Part shown: piece by piece, positions 1 to 8,958 of the stretch
Layout of the letters: every line of letters starts with the position of its first letter
Position numbering within the stretch: the first letter of the stretch is position 1
NCBI RefSeq assembly: GCF_015644725.1
Contig: NZ_CP064795.1
Location: 1,548,501-1,612,500, forward strand
Direction of reading: 5' to 3'
From: Salinimonas marina
GTDB taxonomy: Bacteria; Pseudomonadota; Gammaproteobacteria; Enterobacterales; Alteromonadaceae
DNA: 64,000 nucleotides
The notes under the pieces: model-generated
Told to the model about the DNA's origin: nothing
Seen by the model: only the letters and a program-made list of their open reading frames with translations
Database searches by the model: none
Made by a program: the position numbers and the translations under genes

Positions 1-717
1 TACATTGAAAAACTGGTTGAAGGAATTGCCACCATTGGCGCGGCGTTCTCACCTAAAAAGGTGATTGTGCGCATGTCAGACTTTAAGTCGAATGAGTACT
101 TCAACCTGGTGGGCGGTTATCAATACGAGCCGGACGAAGAAAACCCGATGCTGGGTTTCCGTGGCGCCAGCCGTTATGTTTCAGAAGAATTCCGCGATTG
201 CTTTGCGTTAGAGTGTGAAGCCATCAAGCGGGTACGCAATAAAATGGGACTGACCAATGTTGAGATCATGATTCCCTTCATTCGTACCGTCGAAGAAGGT
301 CAGCAGGTTATTGATTTGCTGGCCGCTGAGGGGCTCAAGCAAGGCGAAAATGGTCTGCGTGTGATTATGATGTGCGAACTGCCATCAAATGCATTGCTGG
401 CCGATAAATTCCTGGATATCTTTGATGGCTTCTCAATTGGCTCTAACGACCTGACGCAGCTGACGCTGGGTCTGGACCGGGACTCAGGTTTGATTGCGCA
501 TTTATTTGAAGAGCGCAACGAAGCCGTGAAAGCCTTATTGTCGATGGCCATTCAGGCTGCCAAAAAGCGTGGTAAGTATGTGGGTATCTGTGGCCAGGGC
601 CCCTCTGATCACGAAGACTTTGCTGCCTGGCTGGTGAAAGAGGGCATCGATTCGGTGTCATTGAATCCTGACTCTGTGGTAGAGACCTGGTTGTATCTGG
701 CAGAAAATCAGAAATAA
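1..717 (+). CDS. ppsA: Phosphoenolpyruvate synthase, C-terminal part
   Basis: This is the last ~238 codons of a gene that starts outside the window; the frame is open from base 1. PEP synthase converts pyruvate, ATP and water to PEP, AMP and phosphate in gluconeogenesis. Visible here is the C-terminal PEP-utilising TIM-barrel domain: the stretch ending [15 protein letters not shown], and GICGQGPSD near the C terminus, which carries the conserved catalytic cysteine of this family. The stop at 715-717 is followed by a strong terminator. The first ~500 residues (ATP-grasp and phosphohistidine domains) are not in view, so integrity cannot be judged, but the visible part is clean. Confidence 0.95.
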   Translation, partial: YIEKLVEGIATIGAAFSPKKVIVRMSDFKSNEYFNLVGGYQYEPDEENPMLGFRGASRYVSEEFRDCFALECEAIKRVRNKMGLTNVEIMIPFIRTVEEGQQVIDLLAAEGLKQGENGLRVIMMCELPSNALLADKFLDIFDGFSIGSNDLTQLTLGLDRDSGLIAHLFEERNEAVKALLSMAIQAAKKRGKYVGICGQGPSDHEDFAAWLVKEGIDSVSLNPDSVVETWLYLAENQK

Positions 718-739
718 TCAATTACGTTGTTAGTAGCAG

Positions 740-763
740 GCCGCCCCAAGGGGCGGCTTTTTT
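740..763 (+). terminator. Rho-independent terminator after ppsA
   Basis: An 8-bp GC-only stem, GCCGCCCC (740-747) with GGGGCGGC (750-757), is followed by six T residues. It lies 23 bases after the ppsA stop and separates it from the convergent transporter gene. Confidence 0.9.
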
Positions 764-807
764 ATGGCTTATCACTAATAAAGAGGCAGACCCTGTTTTA
801 AAATCCT

Positions 808-2750
808 TTATTGCAGGCTATCCACGGCGGGAATATCAGCCGGTGTGTCTGCCTGAGAGGTAACATTTAACTGTCCCAGTTGCGTTCGTATCGCTTCCAG
901 ACACTGGGCCAGGGAGGTGACAACCGTGGTGTTCACCGTCGAGGGGATACGCTTTTGCAATTCCTGCGCCTCAATATCCGGGCTCCATACTCCAAGGACA
1001 CAGGCTAGGGTGTCATCTATCTTGTTGAGTCTGCGACACAACCGCCGGGCAGGCATAAACGCATCGGGCGGCAGTCCGGTTACACAGACCAGGGCAGGAC
1101 GTTCAGTGGTAGGCTGACGGGTGAACTCTGCCGCAAAATTATTCGCCGCCGCAAGCTGCGACGAAATATTATGGGTTTTTAAAAAGGTCGCTAAGATCTG
1201 CGCTGACAACTCGCCAATACCTTCTTTGGCAGGCACCACCACAACCCGGTTACATTGTGCGGCGGTAAGGCTTTGGCTGCTGTGGTCTTCTATTGTTTCA
1301 GCTTGCGGTTCAGTTTCTTTGTCAGGTATCTCTGCAGGGTCCAGCTCATCGAGCAACTCTGGCACATTTTGCAGAATGAAGGTATAGCGTATGTCGGCCA
1401 GATCTTCCTGGTGACGGTCAACTTCTGCCAGATTAAGGGCCGGCATCAGCAGTTGGTCGAAATATTCCGCCAGGCTGTGTTCTTTTAAATATGTGTGAGA
1501 AAGATAAAGCATCTCGTCGTAATCCATCGCCAGCATGCGCTGATAGAGTCTTTCATGGGGCTTAAGGGCCGGCACACTGCCTAATAACACACTGATAAAA
1601 TTGAGGCTGGGCACATATTTACCCAGCACCACCACACACACGGTAAGGGGCGTAGACAAAAACAATCCCACCGGACCCCACAGCCAGGTCCAGAATACCG
1701 CAGCCACCATCAGGGCAAAATTTGAGGTCCCGGTACTCACCCCGTATAGCCAGGGCTCAATAATATTATTGCTGATGATTTCAAGGCTTAAAAACAAACC
1801 CAGCGCCATAAAAAATTTCGACCAGCCCGGGTCAATGGCAAATGCCAGGGCTAACGGAAAGGCGGCGGCAAGCCAGGGCCTAGATAAGGAATAAAACGCA
1901 GCAACGTTGCTAAAAAGCCCCATAGCATGGCATTGGGCACACCGATAAAATATAAACCGATGCCAATGGGAATGCCATAAGCCGCATTAACGACAAGCTG
2001 CATAACCAGATAACGGGAAACCCGCTTGGCGGCTTCATCCAGCGCTTCGGTGGCGATATTAAGCCGTCCGCCGCTGGATATCCGGATGAAGCGTTCCCGT
2101 AAATCTTCGCGCTGGAATAAAATGGCGACCACAAAAATAGCAATTAACGCGGTAGTACCTAAGGGGCCGACAAATGGTCCGAACATCTGCGAGGCTGACT
2201 CAAAGAAGTTCATTTTGGCAGGCCTGATTTCTACCGCTACCGGCTTTGCCACATCCACATACGGTTGCGATTGTTCGGTCGCAACATCGGAAGTGTCGTT
2301 GTTAAGCTCCCGGCGCAGATTCTCTACCACATCGCCGGCCCGGCTTAACGGACTTGAGTCAGGTTGCGGACTGGAAAGTTGCCGCAGTTTACCGCGAATG
2401 GTTTGTTCGTAGCCCGGCAGTTGTTCGGCCAGACTGACCACCTGCACACTGATAGTCCAGAAGGTGGCGGCAATAATACTAAAGGCAATAATCACTGTCA
2501 CCAGAATGGCGACCACCCGGGGCAGGCCGATACGCTGCATTCTGATCACGAGTGGTGCCAGCAGGAAGGTCAGCATTACCGCCACCGCAATAGGCATGAT
2601 CACAGCTTTGGCAAAATACAAAATCGCGACCACCAGCGACAGACCGATCAAGGTCATATAACTGCTATGTTTAAGCAAATTGCTACTGTCGGCCAGAGTT
2701 TCCTTCATCACCACATTTTCCTGTTGATAGTCGATGGGCAGGACCGCCAC
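808..2750 (-). pseudogene. AI-2E family (PerM/YdiK-like) transporter, broken by a one-base frameshift
   Basis: Two overlapping reading frames encode one protein. The first (from 2750) covers the N-terminal transmembrane half and ends at the family block ..LLRFIPYLGP. The second (to 808) continues directly with WLAAAFPLALAFAIDPG. The frames join if one base is added at the CCC run that reads GGG on the plus strand (1876-1878). The corrected protein is ~647 aa, much longer than the ~350-aa E. coli YdiK. After the last membrane segments it has a ~270-aa soluble tail with a Rossmann-like stretch (VVVVPAKEGIGELSAQIL). Family members are membrane exporters of varied or unknown substrate. The start may instead be the methionine at 2708. 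A sequencing indel is more likely than a true lesion, because both halves are well conserved. Confidence 0.8.
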
Positions 2751-2935
2751 CTGTATTTGAGAATACGTATCAGCTATTGATCTAGCGCGAATTTAACCAA
2801 AGATAACCGCAAAATTTTGTTGCAGGCGCTGTGGTCGGGACCACTTGCTACAAATGAAAATCGAATCAGGCCGATCTGAAAGCAACATTCCCCCTTATAC
2901 AATCAACAGGTAATGACTAACGAATTGAGAATATA

Positions 2936-3748
2936 ATGGCGGATATTATCGGTAAGAAGGGTTTCGCAGCCTATAAAGCATTGGATTTATTCAGACGAAA
3001 AAAACAGCACAACAGTGTGTTTGAATCAAAAACCTTAAGCGCAGTAACACGCCCACCTGCAGTGGTAGCATTAGCGGCTGCCGCCTATGGAGCCTCGCGC
3101 TTTTCCGATTCAAAAAAACTGCAAAACACCCTGTTGCGAGCCACGCTCAGCTCGGCCCTGGCGGGGCTGGTCAACGCCGGCTTAAAACGGGTGATTGGGC
3201 GGCGGCGTCCACGGGCCACGATGGGCCCGGCATTCAAAGGATTCAGTCTGGATGATAAACACAATTCCATGCCATCGGGCCACGCGGCTGCCGTGACGGC
3301 GGTCGCTGCCAGCTTACCGAAAAGTTATGGGCCGTTACTGGCCGCTGGTGCAGCGACGGCCATTATCGGACGCTCTCGGACCAAACGTGACGCGCACCAT
3401 TTCACCGATGTGCTGGTGGGTGGCTGTGTGGGCTTCGCTTCGGCGCATCTGGTCTCCAAACTGTTAAAAAAATCTGGTAAATCAAAGTATAAAACCAAAA
3501 CCACTGACAACACAAAACAGGCAGATGGCACTGACCAAACCTTTAGCCAGGGGGATTCTTATCAGTCCGCTGAACAAGATGGTCAGACCAGCAAGGCCGC
3601 CACCAGTACCAACCAACAAAACGAAGCGAAATCTACCGGCAAAGCATCTGCAGGTGCCTCCGCAGCCAGCAAGTCAGGCTCGTCGGCTACTGATAAAAAA
3701 ACCGGTGACACCAAGGCGGGGAAAACCTCAGCCGCAACTAAAAAGTAA
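2936..3748 (+). CDS. PAP2-superfamily phosphatase with long hydrophilic tail
   Basis: This 270-aa protein has the three signature motifs of the type 2 phosphatidic acid phosphatase / bacterial acid phosphatase fold: KRVIGRRRP (motif 1), MPSGHAA (motif 2, catalytic His) and SRTKRDAHHFTDVLVGG (motif 3, nucleophilic His and Asp). Such enzymes dephosphorylate lipid phosphates or isoprenyl pyrophosphates at the membrane. From about residue 190 to the end the protein becomes a low-complexity tail rich in Lys, Ser, Thr, Ala, Gln and Gly, which is not part of the catalytic fold. The gene is divergent from the AI-2E gene and followed by a symmetrical terminator. The exact substrate cannot be read from sequence. 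Confidence 0.85.
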   Translation: MADIIGKKGFAAYKALDLFRRKKQHNSVFESKTLSAVTRPPAVVALAAAAYGASRFSDSKKLQNTLLRATLSSALAGLVNAGLKRVIGRRRPRATMGPAFKGFSLDDKHNSMPSGHAAAVTAVAASLPKSYGPLLAAGAATAIIGRSRTKRDAHHFTDVLVGGCVGFASAHLVSKLLKKSGKSKYKTKTTDNTKQADGTDQTFSQGDSYQSAEQDGQTSKAATSTNQQNEAKSTGKASAGASAASKSGSSATDKKTGDTKAGKTSAATKK

Positions 3749-3768
3749 CAACATTACGGCCCGCTAAT

Positions 3769-3807
3769 AAAAAAGCGTGATCCGGCTAAAGGAACACGCT
3801 TTTTTTT
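3769..3807. terminator. Bidirectional terminator after the PAP2 gene
   Basis: The arms AAAAAAGCGTG (3769-3779) and CACGCTTTTTTT (3795-3806) enclose a 15-base loop. There is an A-run upstream and a T-run downstream, so it can serve the PAP2 gene and the convergent small gene ending at 3839. Confidence 0.85.
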
Positions 3808-3838
3808 GTCTATGTAGGGCAATGCGAGGCTACGCGAT

Positions 3839-4054
3839 TTAGCGAAGTTTGCGCGACAGCAATACCGCATCAATTTTACGTGCGCTACGGGTCATAGAGC
3901 CCTGACAGAATTTGAGCCAGCCGCGGGCCCGTGGCCAATCGTAGCTGAGTAATACCAGCCCACTGATAACCAGCAAAATTGACCCGGGCAACAGGGTAAG
4001 CACCACACCGGCAGCAAACAACAAGCCCCCAAGGGTAAGTCGAAGTGTTTTCAT
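3839..4054 (-). CDS. Small membrane protein, PGPGW-like
   Basis: A 71-aa protein starting at the ATG at 4054 (MKTLRLTLGG). The open frame extends to 4195, but the extra 47 residues look non-coding. It has two hydrophobic segments and a central block LLPGSILLVISGLVLLSYDWPRA that resembles the PGPGW transmembrane family (Leu-Pro-Gly, then Gly-Leu-x-Leu-Leu, then an aromatic/Pro/Arg end). That family has no established function. It ends with a basic stretch (ARKIDAVLLSRKLR). The ribosome site is weak. The gene lies alone between the PAP2 terminator and the ydiJ promoter region. Confidence 0.55.
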   Translation of the reverse strand: MKTLRLTLGGLLFAAGVVLTLLPGSILLVISGLVLLSYDWPRARGWLKFCQGSMTRSARKIDAVLLSRKLR

Positions 4055-4216
4055 CGAAAAGATAACTATTAGCAAGTTATGATTACGCCCAGTATAGCTC
4101 AGCAAGGTTGGGAATGAAGCCATCAGCTCGTAACAAAATGTGTTACATAAATTTGTATCACAATCTTTAGAATAGCCTAGAGGCCGAGGCGTCACCCGCG
4201 TATACTAAAGGGCAGA

Positions 4217-7200
4217 ATGTTGTTTGGAGTTAACTCATTGAATTTGCCTCGTATTGCCCCCGACAGTACTCTCGAGAAAAGTTACAAACTGTACCTGGAT
4301 GCATTGCAGGCCAGTGCCTTCACCGGTGATATTGAATTTCAGTATGCCAGCCGGATGGCGATGGCGACCGATAATTCGGTATATCAGGCGATTCCGCAAG
4401 CAGTGGTGTTTCCAAAAACTGTGGCTGATTTGCAATGTCTTGGCGAGCTGGCCAATCAGCATAGTAGCGTTAAGTTTGCGGCGCGCGGTGGTGGTACCGG
4501 CACTAACGGTCAGAGTCTGACCTCAGGCATAGTGGTGGACTTATCCCGGCACTTTAATCAGATTCTTGAACTCAATATTGAGCAAGGCTGGGTGCGTGTG
4601 CAAACCGGCGTGGTTAAAGATGCATTAAATGATGCGCTGCGTCCTCATGGATATTTCTTTTCACCGGATCTTTCTACCAGTAACCGGGCCACGCTGGGCG
4701 GAATGATCAGTACCGATGCCTCGGGCCAAGGCTCGCTGGTGTATGGTAAAACCAGTGATCATGTGTTGGGGCTAACCACTATCCTGGCGAACGGTGAGCG
4801 TCTGGATACCACGCCATTAACGCTTGACGAGGCACGCGAGGTTGCGGCTCACAGCGACACCCGGGGCCGAATTGTCCGCCAGATTCTGGCCACCTGTGTG
4901 GATAAACGGGATGAAATCGTGGCCAAGTTTCCACGTATGAACCGGTTTCTGACCGGGTATGACTTAGAACATGCCTATGATGCGCAACATCAGCGTATTG
5001 ATATCAGCCGCCTTATCACCGGGGCCGAAGGGTCGCTGGGCTTTGTGGCTGAAGCCAAGCTGTCGATAACGCCCATTGCCCGCCACAAGACGCTGGTGAA
5101 CATTAAATACGATACCTTTGAGTCGGCGCTGCGACATGCGCCGCGGATGATTGCCGCCAAAGCCACCTCAGTTGAAACCGTCGATAGCAAGGTGCTTAAT
5201 CTGGCTAAGACCGACATCATCTGGCATTCCATTTCTGGCTTGATTACCGAGGTGCCTGAAAAGCCCATGCTCGGGCTTAATATGGTGGAGTACAACAGCA
5301 ACGACCAGCAGGAAATTGATGCTCGGATTGCGGCGCTCGAAGAAGAGCTTAGCCAGGATATCGAAACCGGCCGCAACGGGGTTATCGGCTATCAGCTTAC
5401 CACCGACACCGCCGATATCGGTAAAATATATGCAATGCGCAAAAAAGCGGTGGGCTTGCTGGGTAAGGTCGATGGTCCTAAAAAGCCAATTGCCTTTGCC
5501 GAAGACACCGGGGTGCCACCTGAAAATCTGGCCGATTTTATTATGGATTTTCGCGCGCTGCTGGATGCCCATCATCTGCAATACGGCATGTTTGGTCATG
5601 TAGACGCCGGGGTACTGCATGTAAGGCCCGCTCTTGATTTGAATGACCCGGCCCAGGAACAACTCATGCACCAGATTTCGGATGAAGTGGTGGGGCTGGT
5701 GGCCCGCTATGGTGGCCTGATGTGGGGTGAGCATGGTAAGGGCTACCGCAGTGAATACGGACCTGAATTTTTTGGTGAGTCGCTGTTCACTGAGCTTCGT
5801 AAAATCAAAGGGGCTTTCGACCCGGCCAATAAAATGAACCCGGGTAAGATTTGTACGCCACTACAAAGCGATGAGGCACTGGTAAGAGTGGCTGATCCTA
5901 AACGTGCCACGTTTGACCGCACCATTCCGGTGGCGTTTAAAGAAGAGTTTGAGCCTGCCATGAACTGCAACGGTAATGGACTGTGCTTTAACTATGATAC
6001 CACCTCGCCCATGTGTCCCTCGTTTAAGGTTACCGGTGACCGGCGTCATAGCCCCAAGGGGCGAGCCGGGTTAATTCGTGAATGGTTGCGCCTGCTAAGT
6101 GAGCAAGGGGTCAATACCAACACCTTAAAAGCCTCTGAATTTACCAGCTCGTGGTGGCAACGCTGGCGCAACACCCAGCGCCACGATGACGACTTTTCCC
6201 ATGAGGTTTTTGCTGCCATGGATGGGTGTCTTGCCTGTAAGTCGTGCTCGGGACAATGCCCAATCAAGGTTGATGTGCCGGATTTCAGAGCCCGCTTTTT
6301 ATCACTGTACTACCAGCGCTACAGCCGGCCGCTGAAAGATTATCTGGTCGGCAGTATCGAGCGCATGGCCCCGCTTATGGCTAAAGCGCCAGCATTGTTT
6401 AACAGTGTTCAGAAACAACCCTGGGCCAACCGGCTGATGAAAAAGACGCTGGGTTATGTGGATATGCCATTACTATCCTCGCCACCATTAACCAAGCGGG
6501 TGACGTCTGAAGTACAACGCTTTGACTTAGAACAGATGCAAGCCATGTCAAAAGAGCAGCAGCAACAACATGTGCTGATTGTGCAGGACCCGTTCACCTC
6601 ATTTTATGAGGCCTCGCTGGTGGCCGATTATGTGCAGCTGGTGCAGGCATTGGGCTTTACGCCATTGCTGCTGCCATTTAAACCCAATGGTAAGCCTGAG
6701 CATGTTAAAGGCTTTTTAGAACGATTTGCCCACACCGCGAAAAATACCGCTGACTTTTTGAATCAGTTAAACGACATTGCCAGCCCAATGGTGGGCCTGG
6801 ATGCGTCACTGGTGCTGTGCTATCGGGATGAATATGTAAAAGCACTAGGCCCGGCCAGGGGGCAGTTTAATGTACTTACCGTCCATGAATGGTTGGCCGA
6901 GGTTCCTGTTGAGCGCTTCAATGCAACAACACAGAACGACACGCCACTGGCGCTATTTGCCCATTGCACCGAAAAAACCGCGCTGCCGGCAAGCGAACAA
7001 GCCTGGCAAAAAATCTTTGCAAAGGTGGGGAAGGCTGTGGAAATTGTGAATGTGGGGTGTTGCGGGATGGCTGGCACGTATGGCCATGAGGCGCATCAAA
7101 AAGACAATTCGCTGGGTATTTACAAGCTGTCCTGGGAGCAGGCTATTGCCCGGTTTGCCCCAGAGCAAATAATGGCGACCGGCTACTCCTGCCGGTCTCA

Positions 7201-7270
7201 GGTGAATCGTATTGATGGCTTTAAACCAAAGCATCCTGCACAACAACTACTGACCTTGTTGCAGCGCTAA
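4217..7270 (+). CDS. ydiJ: FAD/Fe-S D-2-hydroxyacid dehydrogenase, YdiJ type
   Basis: A 1017-aa protein, almost the same length as E. coli YdiJ (1018 aa), which has been linked to D-2-hydroxyglutarate oxidation. Order of domains: FAD-binding PCMH domain (ARGGGTGTNGQSL near residue 95; GGMISTDASGQGS), FAD-oxidase C-terminal domain with GHVDAGVLHVRP, a ferredoxin-like region with cysteines in CNGNGLC and CLACKSCSGQCP, and a C-terminal CCG-type domain (NVGCCGMAGTYGHE). It probably feeds electrons into the respiratory chain. The ATG at 4217 has AAGGG close upstream. A TTG at 4238, preceded by GGAG at 8 bases, aligns better with the start of the E. coli protein, so the true start may be there. The gene ends 4 bases inside the convergent GNAT gene. 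Confidence 0.9.
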   Translation: MLFGVNSLNLPRIAPDSTLEKSYKLYLDALQASAFTGDIEFQYASRMAMATDNSVYQAIPQAVVFPKTVADLQCLGELANQHSSVKFAARGGGTGTNGQSLTSGIVVDLSRHFNQILELNIEQGWVRVQTGVVKDALNDALRPHGYFFSPDLSTSNRATLGGMISTDASGQGSLVYGKTSDHVLGLTTILANGERLDTTPLTLDEAREVAAHSDTRGRIVRQILATCVDKRDEIVAKFPRMNRFLTGYDLEHAYDAQHQRIDISRLITGAEGSLGFVAEAKLSITPIARHKTLVNIKYDTFESALRHAPRMIAAKATSVETVDSKVLNLAKTDIIWHSISGLITEVPEKPMLGLNMVEYNSNDQQEIDARIAALEEELSQDIETGRNGVIGYQLTTDTADIGKIYAMRKKAVGLLGKVDGPKKPIAFAEDTGVPPENLADFIMDFRALLDAHHLQYGMFGHVDAGVLHVRPALDLNDPAQEQLMHQISDEVVGLVARYGGLMWGEHGKGYRSEYGPEFFGESLFTELRKIKGAFDPANKMNPGKICTPLQSDEALVRVADPKRATFDRTIPVAFKEEFEPAMNCNGNGLCFNYDTTSPMCPSFKVTGDRRHSPKGRAGLIREWLRLLSEQGVNTNTLKASEFTSSWWQRWRNTQRHDDDFSHEVFAAMDGCLACKSCSGQCPIKVDVPDFRARFLSLYYQRYSRPLKDYLVGSIERMAPLMAKAPALFNSVQKQPWANRLMKKTLGYVDMPLLSSPPLTKRVTSEVQRFDLEQMQAMSKEQQQQHVLIVQDPFTSFYEASLVADYVQLVQALGFTPLLLPFKPNGKPEHVKGFLERFAHTAKNTADFLNQLNDIASPMVGLDASLVLCYRDEYVKALGPARGQFNVLTVHEWLAEVPVERFNATTQNDTPLALFAHCTEKTALPASEQAWQKIFAKVGKAVEIVNVGCCGMAGTYGHEAHQKDNSLGIYKLSWEQAIARFAPEQIMATGYSCRSQVNRIDGFKPKHPAQQLLTLLQR

Positions 7271-7743
7271 TGCAGCTGGGTCACATCCGGTAGCTTGAAA
7301 CGACTTACCGGACAGCTCATGGGCTGGCGGGCGATGCCCGCTTCCATAAATGCCTGGCCGGTGGCAGTGAAGCCAAGTCGGGTATGATGCTCAACACTGG
7401 CTATATCGCAGTTCAGAGTTACATTTTGCATTTTGCTCAGACGGGCATGCTCGATCAGAACACTGAAAAGTTTGCGATAAACAATGAGTTTACGATAGCC
7501 AATCCGGATTGCCACCCGGCCAATTTCCCCGCATGGGGTAAGGCGCGCGGTAGCGATGGCTTCACCTTGCTCATTACTTAAAATGATGTGTATGGCCTGA
7601 CGATCAAGTTCATCAAACTCACAATCGCGAGGCATTTGCCACTCCAGCACAAAGACCTTTTCACGTAATTCGGTTAGCCGCTGACTGGCGCTCGTCCAGT
7701 CTACTTTCTCCACTAAAAAAATCATAGCTGTTGCCTGTCTCAT
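7267..7743 (-). CDS. GNAT-family N-acetyltransferase
   Basis: A 158-aa protein with an acetyl-CoA transferase layout: EGEAIATARLTP-like strand (QGEAIATARLTPCGEIGRVAI, motif A start), then a helix and a C-terminal LNCDIASVEHHTRLGFTATGQAFMEAGI block in which RLGF matches the usual YxxxGF element. The N-terminal half (FVLEWQMPRDCEFDELD) resembles the ElaA/YjcF-like branch. The P-loop after motif A lacks the canonical RxxGxG/A pattern (it reads RIGYRKLIVYRKL), so cofactor binding may be altered. The substrate is unknown. An internal ATG at 7725 is an alternative start. Its last codons overlap the convergent ydiJ end by 4 bases. Confidence 0.7.
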   Translation of the reverse strand: MRQATAMIFLVEKVDWTSASQRLTELREKVFVLEWQMPRDCEFDELDRQAIHIILSNEQGEAIATARLTPCGEIGRVAIRIGYRKLIVYRKLFSVLIEHARLSKMQNVTLNCDIASVEHHTRLGFTATGQAFMEAGIARQPMSCPVSRFKLPDVTQLH

Positions 7744-7782
7744 GATCAGCGCGGGTGGTACAGGTTATAACGGCCAACTGCT

Positions 7783-8922
7783 TCAGGAGTCTTCCTTTTG
7801 CTCCCAATAGCCCTTATTTATCAGTGTAGCCAAAAGTTCAAAAAAAGCATTATCTGGCGTATAATTTTTTACGAATATATCGCTAATTAGCTCACCTTCA
7901 AGCACAACAAGTATGCAGGTGCGATCTTCGCCGGCATAACAAAATGCTTCGCCATTGATATAAAAGGTCAATGTGCTGCTGGCGGTATGCTCACAAAATA
8001 CCGGCCGGCAGCCGGGAATGCGTTCATACACAGCGCCCTGAGCTAACAAGCCGGGTAATTGCTGGGCGTGAATAAGCGCTTCGGGGGTATCCAAAGATAG
8101 CGGCTGGTCGCTTAACATTCGCATCAGCGCATCTTCCCACTGGGGTTGGGTGACGGTTTCCAGAATCATTGACTTAAGCGTGGTTAACTCGGCGCGGCTG
8201 ATTTTACCAGGATGGCTGACGGGCTGACGCCCAGAGTCGCTGTAACGTACATTCTGGGTCCCGGGTTCATCAAAAATAGCCGGGAGCGCATTCACCAGCT
8301 GCTGCTGATCCGGTGCGCGAAAGCCCACAGAGTAAGTCAGACAGGGGGCCTCTGCCACACCTTCATGGGGCCATCCCGGGGGCACATACAAAATGTCGCC
8401 GGCTTCAAGTACCACATCAATGACCGGCTCGAACGGTTCAACCTGGGCCAGCTGTGGGTGTGGGAAGACGGGCAGGTGGTCGCCAGGGCGGCCTACTTTC
8501 CAGCGCCGGCGTCCCTTGCCCTGAACCAGAAAAACATCGTACTGGTCAAAGTGAGGGCCCACCCCTGCACCTGGGGTAGCATAGCTTATCATCAGATCAT
8601 CCATGCGCCAGTAGGGCAGAAATTTAAAGGCTTCCATTAATTGCGCCGCTTCGCTGATATAGCGGTCAACGCCCTGTACCAATAAGGTCCAGTCGCCCAG
8701 ACAGACTTTTTCAAAGTCATCAAAAGGACCATGGGTAATATGCCATTGCTGTTGATGATGCTGAATAATGCGACTATCGACTTCGTCTAATTCGCTGAGC
8801 CCGGCCAAATCATTTTCATCCAGAAAGTCGGAAAAATGCTGAAATCCCTGGCGAATAACCATGGGTTGTTGTTGCCAGTAGTCACGTAGAAAAGCAACGG
8901 TGTCTAGTTGAAGAGGAAACAC
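7783..8922 (-). CDS. roxA: Ribosomal protein L16 arginine 3-hydroxylase
   Basis: A 379-aa JmjC/cupin-fold 2-oxoglutarate oxygenase close in length and sequence to E. coli RoxA (YcfD), which hydroxylates an arginine of L16. The iron-binding HxD lies in GVGPHFDQYDVFLVQ (His124, Asp126), and the distal histidine in PPGWPHEGV around residue 186. The N-terminal FLRDYWQQQPMVIRQ is typical of the family. A winged-helix-like C-terminal part follows the cupin domain. The gene sits downstream of purB and the cyclase on the minus strand. In E. coli roxA also lies near purB, with phoPQ between them. Confidence 0.92.
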   Translation of the reverse strand: MFPLQLDTVAFLRDYWQQQPMVIRQGFQHFSDFLDENDLAGLSELDEVDSRIIQHHQQQWHITHGPFDDFEKVCLGDWTLLVQGVDRYISEAAQLMEAFKFLPYWRMDDLMISYATPGAGVGPHFDQYDVFLVQGKGRRRWKVGRPGDHLPVFPHPQLAQVEPFEPVIDVVLEAGDILYVPPGWPHEGVAEAPCLTYSVGFRAPDQQQLVNALPAIFDEPGTQNVRYSDSGRQPVSHPGKISRAELTTLKSMILETVTQPQWEDALMRMLSDQPLSLDTPEALIHAQQLPGLLAQGAVYERIPGCRPVFCEHTASSTLTFYINGEAFCYAGEDRTCILVVLEGELISDIFVKNYTPDNAFFELLATLINKGYWEQKEDS

Positions 8923-8958
8923 GATAGTGGCCCTGAATATTGCAAAAGTATGGGGCTA

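Noticed and set aside
5168..5734. 188-codon minus-strand frame inside ydiJ
   Set aside because: It lies opposite a conserved enzyme, has no family resemblance and no ribosome site; it is a by-product of the codon use of ydiJ.
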